Source: Ifrita kowaldi (lineage: Eukaryota > Chordata > Aves > Passeriformes > Cinclosomatidae). Taken from it: DNA of 64,000 bases. Of this stretch, positions 24,601 through 36,600 are shown piece after piece; within the stretch, counting starts at the first letter, position 1; each line of letters starts with the position of its first letter. Where the stretch lies: NCBI GenBank assembly GCA_013398055.1, contig VZRS01002396.1, positions 69,894-133,893 on the forward strand, written 5' to 3'. A model generated the notes under the pieces. It ran no database searches, had not been told where the DNA came from, and worked only from the letters and a program-made list of their open reading frames with translations. Both the position numbers and the translations under genes were made by a program.

Positions 24601-27600
24601 ATAAACTGAGGAGTGATTTGATACATCTAATTGCTTCCAAAACCTAATTAAAATATGTATTTCTAGTTAATATCCTAAAAATTATACATTTCCATTGGTT
24701 GTATTTCATAGTATTTCTCTGTTGACTGTCACTCATCTTCTCCAAAATTTTAGTGAAGGAAAAATACCAAAATCTAATGCTTACATTGTTTTGACTGCAG
24801 CACTATTGCCATAATACTATTTACAATACTGCTGTAAATGGTCACCATGGATTTGAGATGTATACTTTTTCTTTAATTAGGAAATGAACATACAGCTTGA
24901 GAAAATGAAGCAAAATCAAGAAAGTGAAAGAAGAAAAAGGATAGCTGAAGAGAAACACAAGGAATGGGTCCAGAAAAAAAGAGAAGAGGTAAATATTGCT
25001 TTGGCTGGAAATATTCTAGTACATGCCATGCTTGAGTAAGCCTATGTAAAATTTACTCAGTCTGTTTGGACATCCGTGGTTTTAGTTTGCTGAGTAAATG
25101 GCTGCTTTAATTGAAAATTATAAAAACATGCCGAAACAGCTAAACATGTTTTTAAGACTGATGGTTTTTTTCTGTAAGGTACAAAGGGATTTGTTTTCTG
25201 AGTAGTCAGATAACTGACAATTGGTGTACATCTTGTGCAGTAGCTTTCTGCTGATTATAGCTGGGGTTTTGGTCTTTAATGTACCCAGACTTCCCAAGTT
25301 CAGTGCCCAAACATTTTGGGTTAAGTGTACATCTTGACTGTGTGCAATGTCTTGTATGCCAAGTAGAGCCAGAAGGATTTAGTTAAATATCACCATGAAC
25401 AGGCAAAGAGTATGGTAAGGTTTAGAGGGATAATTGAGTTATGGGGCCAGATTGAAGAAATTCCCAGGAGACCACAATTAGTAATTGGGAATTCCTTCAC
25501 TCAATAGTTAATTTCTGGGTGGGATCAGAAGATTTTTAAGTTCTCTTGAGGGGGATGCCTGAGTCCAAGGTCAGAAACAGACAGAATCCTGATCTCAATG
25601 GGGCTCTGTACAGCTGTGTCACACCAAGTGAGCATATGCACCGGATGGCAGAATTGGGAACGCTTGGGAGACCAGGGCATGTTCAGCCTCTGGTAGTTCA
25701 TGGGCGTATGTGTTCATTGTCTTACGGTCTGTAGCAATACCAGTTGTGTACTGTTCTATACTTCTGCTTCTGAATAAAATCAGATGAAAATTCACTAAAA
25801 ATATCCCAATAGCACTAGCTGTGTTGGATGGGCAGACGTCATACATTTGTTTTCATTATTTCAGAACTCCTTCAGATTCAGCCTAGAACCACTAGAATAA
25901 CATGTGTTTGGATCTAACCTAATTAATCTTAGTCTTAATGCTGGTTGGATAATTGGTATAAACAGCAGAACCTATCCTGCTTGATTAATTTGTTAGGATT
26001 TATATAACTAACTAAATTACACAGCAAAAAGTATAATTATTATTCAGCACATACAATGCCGTTTTCTGTTTCCAAAATTAAATTTAAATGAAAATTAAAT
26101 TCTAGGTGTCTGTAACTATTCATTGGCTTGAAAGAGTTGATCTGCCTCTTAAAACACTTCCAGTTCAAAACCAGAAGTTTTTCTTCTATCTCCTCCTCAC
26201 TACCCTTACCCCCTCCTTCAACTTCTGTAAACTTCTATTTTGGATTTTCCTTGGAACTTTGTGGATTTACTGGTTAACAACTTCTATTCTGTTGTCAGTG
26301 GGAATAGGAGGTCTTTTTTATGGTAATCACACCAGCCCAGAGGACAGGAGAAAAAACATACTTGTGTCTGGACTTTATCATATTATGTTTTGGAAGCATA
26401 AGGTCATCCTTAGAACATGTCCCAGGTGTTTAGAAAAGTAAGCTGATTTTAATTTAGATCAGATGATTCATTGGCTAGTCTTTCCTATAAACCATACTCA
26501 AATCAAGGACAAACTGAACTTAAAAGCTTAGCTATCCATAGGGTATTTGTGCTGCATAGACTGTCCCACGTCAAGTTTCCGCAAAATTATTTGTGGATCT
26601 GGATACAGACTGAAGGATAAATACGTCAATTCAGTGACTAAGATGTTTAAAATTGCATCAAGATTTCAGCTGTAGTTAAGGTTAGAGTCATGAGCACTGA
26701 CAGTTGATATAATTTTCTCGGAGATTGTGTATATATCTCCTATTTGGAAAACACTTAATTTCCTCATAGAAATATCAAAAGATGCTTTGCTTGAGGCAAA
26801 ACTTGCAGTATACTTTACTGAAATTTGCATTAAGCACTCACCTTTTTCAAATTCGGTTATTGATTCTGAGCCTTGTGTGTAGACTGCAGAAAATGCTGTA
26901 TTTGGCAAGAGGCAATACTTTCAGGGATCTTATTTCTGTAATCTCCACAAGTCTGTATCCTTTTCCATTGCTCAGTACTGTAGTGATGAAGAAAGGCACA
27001 CTTGAGCATACATGAAACTTTTTGCTTCATCTTGAGCATCCAGCACCAGGAGACACTGCTGGAAGAGTCTTTACGCTGTGAATGTGAGTGACATTTATGT
27101 CAGAAGTAAAATGTTCATGTATGCATAAAAGAATTCTGGTTTTCTGTATGTCAAGCCAGTATTCTTGTATGGCAATTTTAGTTGTGATGCTCTAACTGTT
27201 AAATATAGTCCTTTAGGGTGACGTAAGGAAGCAAAGCTTGAACACTGTTTGTGTTCACTACTGGTTTTTTAATTATTTAATAGAGATTAAAAATTATATG
27301 CTGTTACAGTTTTCTTATGCTTCTAATCATTTTACAAAAACTATTTTTGAAAATAAAGGAATCCTAGCTATTTAGTATTCTTCTATGTAAATACCTTTTG
27401 TGGTTCATAAAGGTTGTAAGTGAACTAGAAGTAATATTTTGAAATAATGAGCCATCCAAGAACATTCTAAGCCATGAAATAATGTTTATACAAATATTTG
27501 TTTATGGCAAAATTTTGCAGCTCACTAGGAATTAAAAGCTTGATAAAATCAATTGTTAGGCACTTTCCTGGACCTAACAATGCCTGTACAATTTTCAGTA

Positions 27601-30600
27601 AGGTACTGGATCTCTCCTGAACAAAAATAGTCTTACTTTCTCTCCCTCTTAAAGTTGAGTCATTTGTGGGCAAACAGTAAATTGTCTGTTGAGTTTTTAG
27701 CAAGTCATAGGAATATCAATTGAAATATTTAAACTCTAAAATAACTCTAAACATGCTTTTGATTCCAGAAGAAAAATGAACATAACATGATATTTTATGT
27801 AACTAGAACTGTTATTTCTGAGTTACTGTTAGGTTTATTGATAAAAATGAGGTTGTTATGGTTATAAATACTGAGCAAGTAAATTTGGTGTTCAGTGTTC
27901 TGTTTTAATTATTAAAGTAACCTTGATTTAAGTGGTATATGAAACTGAAGATAGATCAGCAAAGTCATTAGAATCTGTCTTAATCTCTCTGATATTTGCT
28001 TGATTACTAATTGCTGTTTTTAGGCTCCAGCTTGGTAAGGCGCTTATAGCTGAACTGCAGAGTTTGAAAAAAAAGGAATTGACATCCTTGACTGCCGTAT
28101 CATCATTGAACTGCATCTTGAATAGGTATTCAAGATTGAAAACTAATTTGTATTTCATTTCTCCAGATTAGAATTAATGCTTGTGAAAGCCCATTTTCTC
28201 TCTGTCTGTTCATTATTGCACTGTGGGTTTTTTTCTTTTTTGGATGGGGAGCAGCCAAGAAAGGACCCATTCTTAGAATGAAGTTTTTTATTGAAAATAA
28301 AACCAAGAGGTAAAGAATGGCTAGAATTTTATTATTAAAAAGAAGAGGCCTTTGAAGTCTGTGATCTGTGGCTCCATGTAGATACTGAACAAATGAGTTA
28401 ACTTCAGTCATTGTTCTCCACCACTGAGTAATTTTAACACAAAACAAGCAACCAACACCTTCAATACATTCCTCTAAACTGTGTCTTGGAATTATTTGAA
28501 TCAGGGTACCTACTTGTGTGATACATTTTGAAAAGCTTCTCTCCATAGTGACATCTATATGACTTGTGGCTTGTCAAATATGGTCTTGTTTAACAAATAG
28601 AAGTTTTGTTACTCTTTGACTTAGCTGGCTGTAGATGATAGGTAGACTGTTTACAGACTTGGGTAAATTACAGTTTAAGGAGGAAGATAAAAAATACTGC
28701 TACTTATCTTTAAAATATTTGGGAATCACATTTCTGGTTCCTTCCAAGGATTTTTCTCTCTCATCTAAATTCTGTTCAGTTGATATGTGATGACGAAACT
28801 CTGGCTGGATAAAAAACATGCAGTAAAATATTGTGATAGTTAAGGTCATAGAGGTTCAGAGTTGATTACCCATTCATACTTTCTTTTGTAGTGTTTCCTT
28901 TGAAGACCACCACTCTTGAGAACTTGTTCAGTATTGTTCAATTCCAAGTTCCTTCACAGTGTGACCAGGCACTGGTCCTACTGACTGATGACTTACTGTG
29001 TTCTAATCAGTGGAAGTTCCAGGAGCTTCTCTTCTGATTTGGGATACATGTAAGCTGCTCTCGGAAGCTAGTTGGATTTATTTTTTCCCTCATTTTCCCT
29101 TGAACTAATTGATTCAAGATACATGTAGCCTTCTTCCAGGAAGAAAACCCTACCCTTACAACCTCATCTCCCAAGAATGAGGTGCAGTATGGAGAACTCT
29201 TTGCTAGTGTTCTTTTACTGTTAATTCTTTAAAGAACCGGGGATGGTTTTGACTGTTGCTCTTGATGTAGTCTCACATGAAGTGTTCTTATGTTCATGTA
29301 AACGGGAGCCCAGCCCCTGCCTTTACAGTTTTAGGCATAATTTGGGTTTAAGACTTGCCTACCTATTGAGAGTGCAGTGTTTACAAGACCGTATCTGCAG
29401 AACCTGAGGTATGTAAGACTTACCTCCTAATATTTTGCCATAGCATAGGAATCTTGCTTTTGGCAGTAGCCAAGGTTTTTCCTTTTCCTGTTTTATGTGA
29501 ACTTCTGATACTGTAATGTGAAGTCTCTTTCATTCCTATCGTCAGCTGTGGACACTTTAGTAAGGTACGTGTGATTGTGGAATTACTGATTAAATCAAAG
29601 TACTGGTTTCAAATCAAAGGATGAAAAGCTTTTGAGAAATGCATTGTGAATGCATAAACTGCGAAGAGCCTGTAAAATGCCATGACTATTTAATTCTTTT
29701 AACATTGTCATAACAGTCAGAACCTCTTATGAATTATTGCTGAATAAAATATTAGGATTAAAGGTCAGGCTTGATGACAACAGCTTTTTGATTACATATT
29801 AAAAAAATCAACTCTGATGCAGTGTACTCTACCTTCTACAATCTGATATCTTCAAATCATATTTAATCCACCTTTACTGACTCTGCAAAGCGGCTTCATT
29901 TTTACAATGCCAATAGAACATGAGCTTAGAAATATCTAAAATATTCAATTCATATATATACATGTGTGTATATATAAATATTTATATTATATATTGTTGT
30001 GGGTTAGCCCCAGTAGGCAGCTGAGACCCCACATAGCCCCTCACTTGCTCCCACCTGCTTTTATTGATGAGCAGTACGGTCTGGGATATCCTTTGGGTTG
30101 GTTGGTGTCAGCTGTTCTGGCTGTGCCCCTTCCCAACTCTTTGTGCATCCCCAGACTATGCACTGGTGGGATGGGATGAGGAGCAGAAAAGACCTTGAAG
30201 CTTCATAAGCACTGATAAGTGATAACTTGTGTTATCAACAAACACTGTTTTGTTCACAGATCCAAACAAAGCACAACAGGAGCTGCTACGAAGAAAATTA
30301 ACTCCATCCAAACCAAAACCCACTACATGTGTTATGCATGTGTTTGCAACAGTAAGAGAAATCCCCAAAGAGGAATGCTTGCATCCCAAAATAACTGTAA
30401 TTCTGAAACTCATTTTGTTAACATCCTTGTATTTAGTCTTTGCATGTAATTCTTTATGCTGTAATAATGTAATGCCTAGCAAAGTTGTAAAAGCACAAGT
30501 AGTGAAGTTACAATTTTCCGTTGAAAAAACCAATTATTCTAATACCAATCTAAATTCGCCTGTAGCATTTCTAATACTTTCTGCATTGTTGAATAGAGAA

Positions 30601-33600
30601 TAAGGCAACACTTTTTTTTTTTCTTAAAAGTAAATATGACCAAGCAGGCATTAAGAATAGAATTTGGATGTTCAACATTTTTATTGTTCTTTTCTTTTCA
30701 ATAAGTTCCCTTTACTTACTGAAAAATATAACTTTAATGGAAACTATGTACAGGATGGAAAAGTTCTGTTTGAATGCTTTTTCACTGAAAATTTTGTTCT
30801 TACCATTTACTGTGCTGTTGGCTGATAGTCTTTATGAGAAGCAAAAAGCAGTAAGTACATGAAAGCCTAGAACCAACACACTGTGTAGTAATGAATGACA
30901 GTGTTCTTGGAGCAGACTTCCCTTTTTGGTGTGCTGTGTAATTCCTCCCAGAAGAGACACCTAGATGCCAACTCTTACACCAAAGGCTTTTTGTTTAATG
31001 TGTACTTTATCTCAGCATGGTTAATACAGAGCACAGGTTGTTCAACAGCTCAAGCATGACTTTCAAGTTCAAAAGCTATGCTTGCTCATGCTGTCTTTCT
31101 TTCATCCAATGAAAGAAAGTTAATTATTTTGTGAGGAATGGTACCACTTCCACAGAAGGGTTGGAGAATCCTGTCATCCCAGCCTGCAGCCTGGGGACAT
31201 GTTAGTTGGAATCTCCTCAGGCAGAAATGTAATGAAATCCGTATCTACCCTGTCCTAGGTTAATGTTCTTACAGCTGAACTGTTGTTAAGTCAACTGGTT
31301 GCTGATGTAGAGCCTGATGTACTATGGTTTTTGCTGGCAGTTTAGACTTGAAAGAGATGCTAAGATGTCCACTTTTTTCAAGACTGAACCCTTTCAAGAA
31401 ATGTGTTTGTGAGGGAAGTTTCTAGTAGAAATTATTTCCAATCATGAGAACCAACTGCATTTAAGAATTAAAATTTTATGTTTACATACCTAAGTCTGTC
31501 TTTACATATCTAAATTGTTTTGTGAGTCTGGGCTTAATTTCTGAAGGACTTTTTTTTCATATTGTGGGTCTTTTACTCTCTTTAGTCTTTACACAAATTT
31601 TTTCTGTGATGTCATGCATGATCAATGCCATGGTTATAATTTTAGGTTGTACCTGAATCTTAATTACCTTTAGATTTCTGTAATAGAATGAACTAATTTT
31701 TCATGGTGAGTGTTAGAATGAGTTTTAGACAGAGTTTTTTAAGAGGAATTGAGGGTGACAGGTGAATATGGGTGCTCATGGACTTCCGCAGCATCCGTGG
31801 AGTCCTCATTCTTCTGAAAATCCCAAGAGAGTTCCAAGTACAACCAAGTACACTAAAACTTTATGCTTGTCACATACATTGAGTCCCCGTATGAAATGAA
31901 CACAGTTTGGGAAAAAGATCCAGTAATTCTCCAATTCCCACACTGCAGTGTGGTCTGCATTGACTTTGTGTGAACTTCAGCAGTAAATTGATAGAAACAT
32001 GCCTGTCAGGAGACATCTGCAGCTCAGACCTCTGTTGACCTCCTTTCTAGCCTCTTGTTGTTTTCACATGGAAATTCTAAAGAGATTAAGGAAGTATTCC
32101 TGTGGCCTAGGCTTGGTCACTGATTTGGGTTATAGGGCAAAATTGAAAAGATAATTACAATTGTCTGAATGACCCAGATTTCCAAAACTGCTAGAAGTGG
32201 TTGATGTTCAGGATTATTATGAGAATAAACAAGTAAATTTGGATGTGTGTTCTGATGTTGGCAATGTGGGCTTTTCCTATATTTTGCCATCAGTCAGCAT
32301 TAAATGATGCTAGAATATGCTAGCTAAGATGTCAGCAAACAGCTGTGAAGTAGAGCCTGTATCTGTGAAAAGAAAAATGTCACATTCTGCAGACTATAAA
32401 ATGGAAAGGATTACTGTGAGAAGTATCTTAAAAGTATCAATCACATCATTAGTTTCTGGAAATACTTCTACTCGGTAACAGTCTGCATAGAAAATGCAGA
32501 ACAGAAAATGCCCCTGCACTTGGCGCATTCCAGCCTCTCATTTAGTCATTGGTGTGAAAATAGAGAAATATATATTTTAGTAGTTTTCTTTGAGTTGGAT
32601 ATAGTGCCTCTGTTTCAAAAGCAATTAGGGTTTGTTTTTTTTTCCTGTGTGGAAAATTATTTAATATTTCTACCTTCTGTCAGGAAGAAAGTGGGACCCT
32701 TCAAATTTTAAAATCCTTTGACCGTTCACCCCATACATGTAGGTCTGATTTGTCTTGAAAAGTTAGTAATTAGTACTAACTCAGTAGGACTCAGCTGAGT
32801 CACCATTCACTGCTTCATGGGACAGATGGATTTGTGTTGGGTGGGGGATTTCCAAGTACCAACCTAGCCCAGACTTCATTAGGTTCTGAGACTTGATAGA
32901 ATCACAGCACATAGTGGTGAACCTTCAGGGTAGATTTGTATCCTTTCTCCTTAGTTATGTGCTTCGGCAGGGTGGCAGGAGAACAAGTCTTTCTTGCAAT
33001 GAGTAATTGGATGTTTTACAATCAATACCTTAATTTTTGTAATACCTGCAACCATATTTTAGTGTATGTAAATTTACTAGTGGTTTAGTGAATAGATTGT
33101 GACTGTTCTGAACGCAAGATCAAAGAGAATTCTTAAAACCCAATCTAAACAACACCAAGCATAATAATTTCTTCCCTCATATGTACATGGAAGGAAAGTA
33201 AAAGAAGGAGTGAAGAATATGTACATAAATGTGCACATTCATTGCATTTTTTATAGACTTTTATAATGAGGATGGGGAAAAAGCTGGGAATGTCAGGGTG
33301 ACAGAAGCTTGACACGAAACAGGTTACTAAAGTAGCTGGGAATGTGATGTACACTGACTTTATGAAGGAAAAGCTGTTCTGATTGTGAGAGAAGGAGGAA
33401 GCATTCCTGATTTGTCTGCAGAAAAATTTCTGGGCTGCTGTAAAGTCTGCAATTCTGCAGGGAGTCTCCCTGTCTTACGGATGTCTCACTGGAAGTAAAA
33501 CTTAGCAATAGCTGCAGCTTTCATGATAGTGTGTATGGCATGTTATTGTTTACATAGGACTTAATTTGAAGTATTGGGATTTAAGATACATAATTTAAGA

Positions 33601-36600
33601 AGCTTCCCTGCCTTTCTTTTATAGTATTTAGAAAGATTTTTAGTCTATTTTCTGCTTAGAATGGTTTTCCATTATGGAACAACTCCGTAGGAATGGAAGT
33701 AGCCTGGTTTTTCGTTTTTCTCCTATACTTATTTTCATGTCTTTTATACAAATAAGACCCTTAGCTAAAGACTAGTTTTGGAAGATCCTTAGTTTTATAA
33801 CTTGCTTTCATGTACGTCAGAGGTAAGTCAGCAAACAACAAAATGTGTGAAATCTTTGTAAGCCACCTTCTCCCATAGTTTAACTCACTGATTTAACATA
33901 GATCTCTCATCTACATTAATGCTTTTTATGTGTTCCAGACAACCATTGTCTCAGAACTGGAGTTGTTGGTGCATTTGGGGAGTATTTGGTAATGCAGAGA
34001 CAGAGAAACAGCTCTGAATAAAAGAGATTGAGATGAATTTTAGATGAAGAAGGAGGAAAAGCTTAGACAATTGGTTATTTGTTTTTTTCAGGAAGGTGAT
34101 ATTTAAATAATTTGCCAAAAATACATTATTTTTTCTTTTCAACATTTTAAAATATGGAAGCATTTGTTTCATGTTAAGAAAGATCTTGTTTCCATTCTTC
34201 ATTAGCATAAAAACATCTGAGAATCTCAACTTTTTTTAGTTCCCAGAATGAAATGTCATCTTGGTTGTAAATAGTTTTATCACATGTACAGGCCTCAGTG
34301 TTGTGAAGTCATATTAATAAGACCAATTGTTTTATAATTCTGTGTAGTTTTACATTCCAGATATGCATTGAAATTGGAGTGTATTCATATTTGACGATTT
34401 TCCCTATATTACAAAACAGATTAAGCTGATGTTTGCTAGAATGTATTAAAAGTGAAATGGAAAAAAACCCACCAAACAACGAAAAAAACAAGAAGAAAAT
34501 AGAGCTAATAGCTAGTTGCAATTGTTTTGTGAAATCGTGTGCACAAAGAAGTATTTGTTGTCAAGTAAGTATATTTGACAAGAGTATACCAGAGCAGTAC
34601 TACTAAAAGTATCTTTATGATTTTAGGTGAAGAAACATCCACCTTGGAGATTATGGTAGACAGACCTAATAAAGCGTAGCTTGTAAAAGGAGGCAGGTGG
34701 GGTGTGGTGGGGGGAAATCCCACAGTGCATAGTATAGCTGCTGATGTTAAAATTGTAGTAATGCTTCTGGTATTGGCAAACAGAACAGGACACAGTAACT
34801 CAAGCAGTTCTGTAAACTGGCTTCTTTCCTGGCAGAAATGAGGTAAGTGTGTTGCAGAGCAGTATAAGCTGAAGTTTTTACTCTCTATGTGCTACTTTAT
34901 TGGATTGCTGGTAGTTTTGGTATAGGGGACAAGCACTGAACCAGCAGGTATCCTGTTTAGACCAGACTGAAGGAATTGTGCTGGTCCCCAGCTCCAGTAT
35001 TATGGCTTCTTCTTCATTATGCATAATTAGATTTTCCAGAAGTGCAGTAAACCTGGGAAAAGGTGGGGGAGAGCTCTAGTTTTCTGCCTTTTCATTCTTT
35101 TAATGGGAAAAATGGTAATATATAATGGTAAAATGGGAATGGGAGTGTATTTCTGGTTTTCTTGAGAATGTATTTTTCCTGTATTTCATTTATGTATTAT
35201 ACTTTGCAGCTGTAGTTCTAGGCATTTGATATCCATACTGCCAAGTGTAATAATTCTGAGTCAGTATAAGTTTCTGCTAAACTACATATCTCCTTTGTTC
35301 AAGAAGAGTGTGCAGGGAAGTATATAAGTGGAAGATTTCTTAAAAGAAAAACAATGTATTTTTTAAACAGCTCTTTTCTATTATGAGGAAAGTGGTCTTA
35401 AGTGTTATGCCTCTCCTCCAAGTCATGTGCACAGCTTGTCTGATAGATTTTTCCTTCTGCATGTGTATGTGGTTGCTTCAGAGATAAGTCATTTAAGCAG
35501 AAATAGTATTGAATCAGTAGATTCCAGACACCTTATAATGGTTACAAAGAACAGAAGTGAGAGCTATTGTTACTCTTCAAATGAAAATACCTTCTTCTCC
35601 AGATCAAGAAAAGGCCAGTGGATACATGGTTGTTTGCTTAGAGAAAGATCCTCAGAAAGTTGTTGTTGCGTACACACGCACTGAACAGATGTAGAAGTGA
35701 ATGACACCTCTGGTGTATTCTGTCTTCCAAATCATATGGGCAGCAATTTCACTTCACACTCAAGTTACCATTTTGCCTGCCCTAGAACGTGTTTTCTTAT
35801 TTTCCCTTTCATAATTTGAACAGGAGAGATGTGTGGATTGATTTATTGCAGTAGTCCCTCTGTGAATAAGCTAAACAGTATAAAAAACTTAATACCACAA
35901 AACATGAACTGGGTTTTTATGTGAACTTTTTATTTTCCTGTTAATTTCTGCTTAAGTGTGTTGAACAATCAGCATATCTCAGTGACTCTTAGAACGAGGC
36001 AGTTTACCTGACTTCCATTTGGAACTGTAGTTTGCTCTAGATTCACCAACAAGTAAAGCTACTACACCATTGTTGAGAATTGCAACATGTATTTCATTCC
36101 CAGAAATATTGAGAAGCGTCTGAAGTGTTTAAAAAAAATCTCAGAATAAATAAAACAAAGTAGTAAACATAATAGTATGAGGAGACCTGAAAGTAAAATT
36201 TTTATCATCTTTTTTGACAAGTTTATATGTCTAAAACTATCTTACCTGGAATGTAGCGATGGATAGGTTCTGACTTCAAAGAGCTTACAATATTACATAT
36301 ATTTTCAGGTTTATGATAATTTTCTTTGTAATTGTGTGATAAAATTAACTGTATTACTCAAAAGAACAGCTCCTTGAAATATACTGAAAAATTTCTATTT
36401 TTTTTTTTGATATGTTTCACATAGGAAAGAAGAGAAAGGAAACGGAAGCTGAGCAAAGAAATGGCGGAAAAAGCCACAAGGGAACTAGAAAAAATGCAGT
36501 TACAGGAAAAGGCTGACGTAAAGTATAAAGAATGGTTAAAGAAGAAGAGAGCTGAAGAGGCAGAAAAGAAGAAAAAAGAGAAGGTATTAACAAACTGATC

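Larger units (their letters stand above)
24989..36424 (+). other. CCDC34: CCDC34 intron 3 (11.4 kb)
   Basis: This is the largest intron of the gene. It holds a solo LTR (29995-30327), an AT/GT palindromic tract just before it, and a perfect 11-bp hairpin at 31095-31119. Open frames in it lack family signatures; the rest is unremarkable AT-rich sequence. Confidence 0.65.

Noticed and set aside
26106..26441. 111-codon frame in CCDC34 intron 3 with apparent membrane segments
   Set aside because: It lacks an ATG at its beginning. Hydrophobicity comes from T-rich sequence, and no family signature or plausible splice sites were found.
30229..30603. 124-codon frame resembling a spliced exon (…QQELLRRKLTPSKPK…)
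   Set aside because: The first part is the 3' end of the LTR at 29995-30327, so the exon look comes from repeat sequence. The remainder is AT-rich intron.
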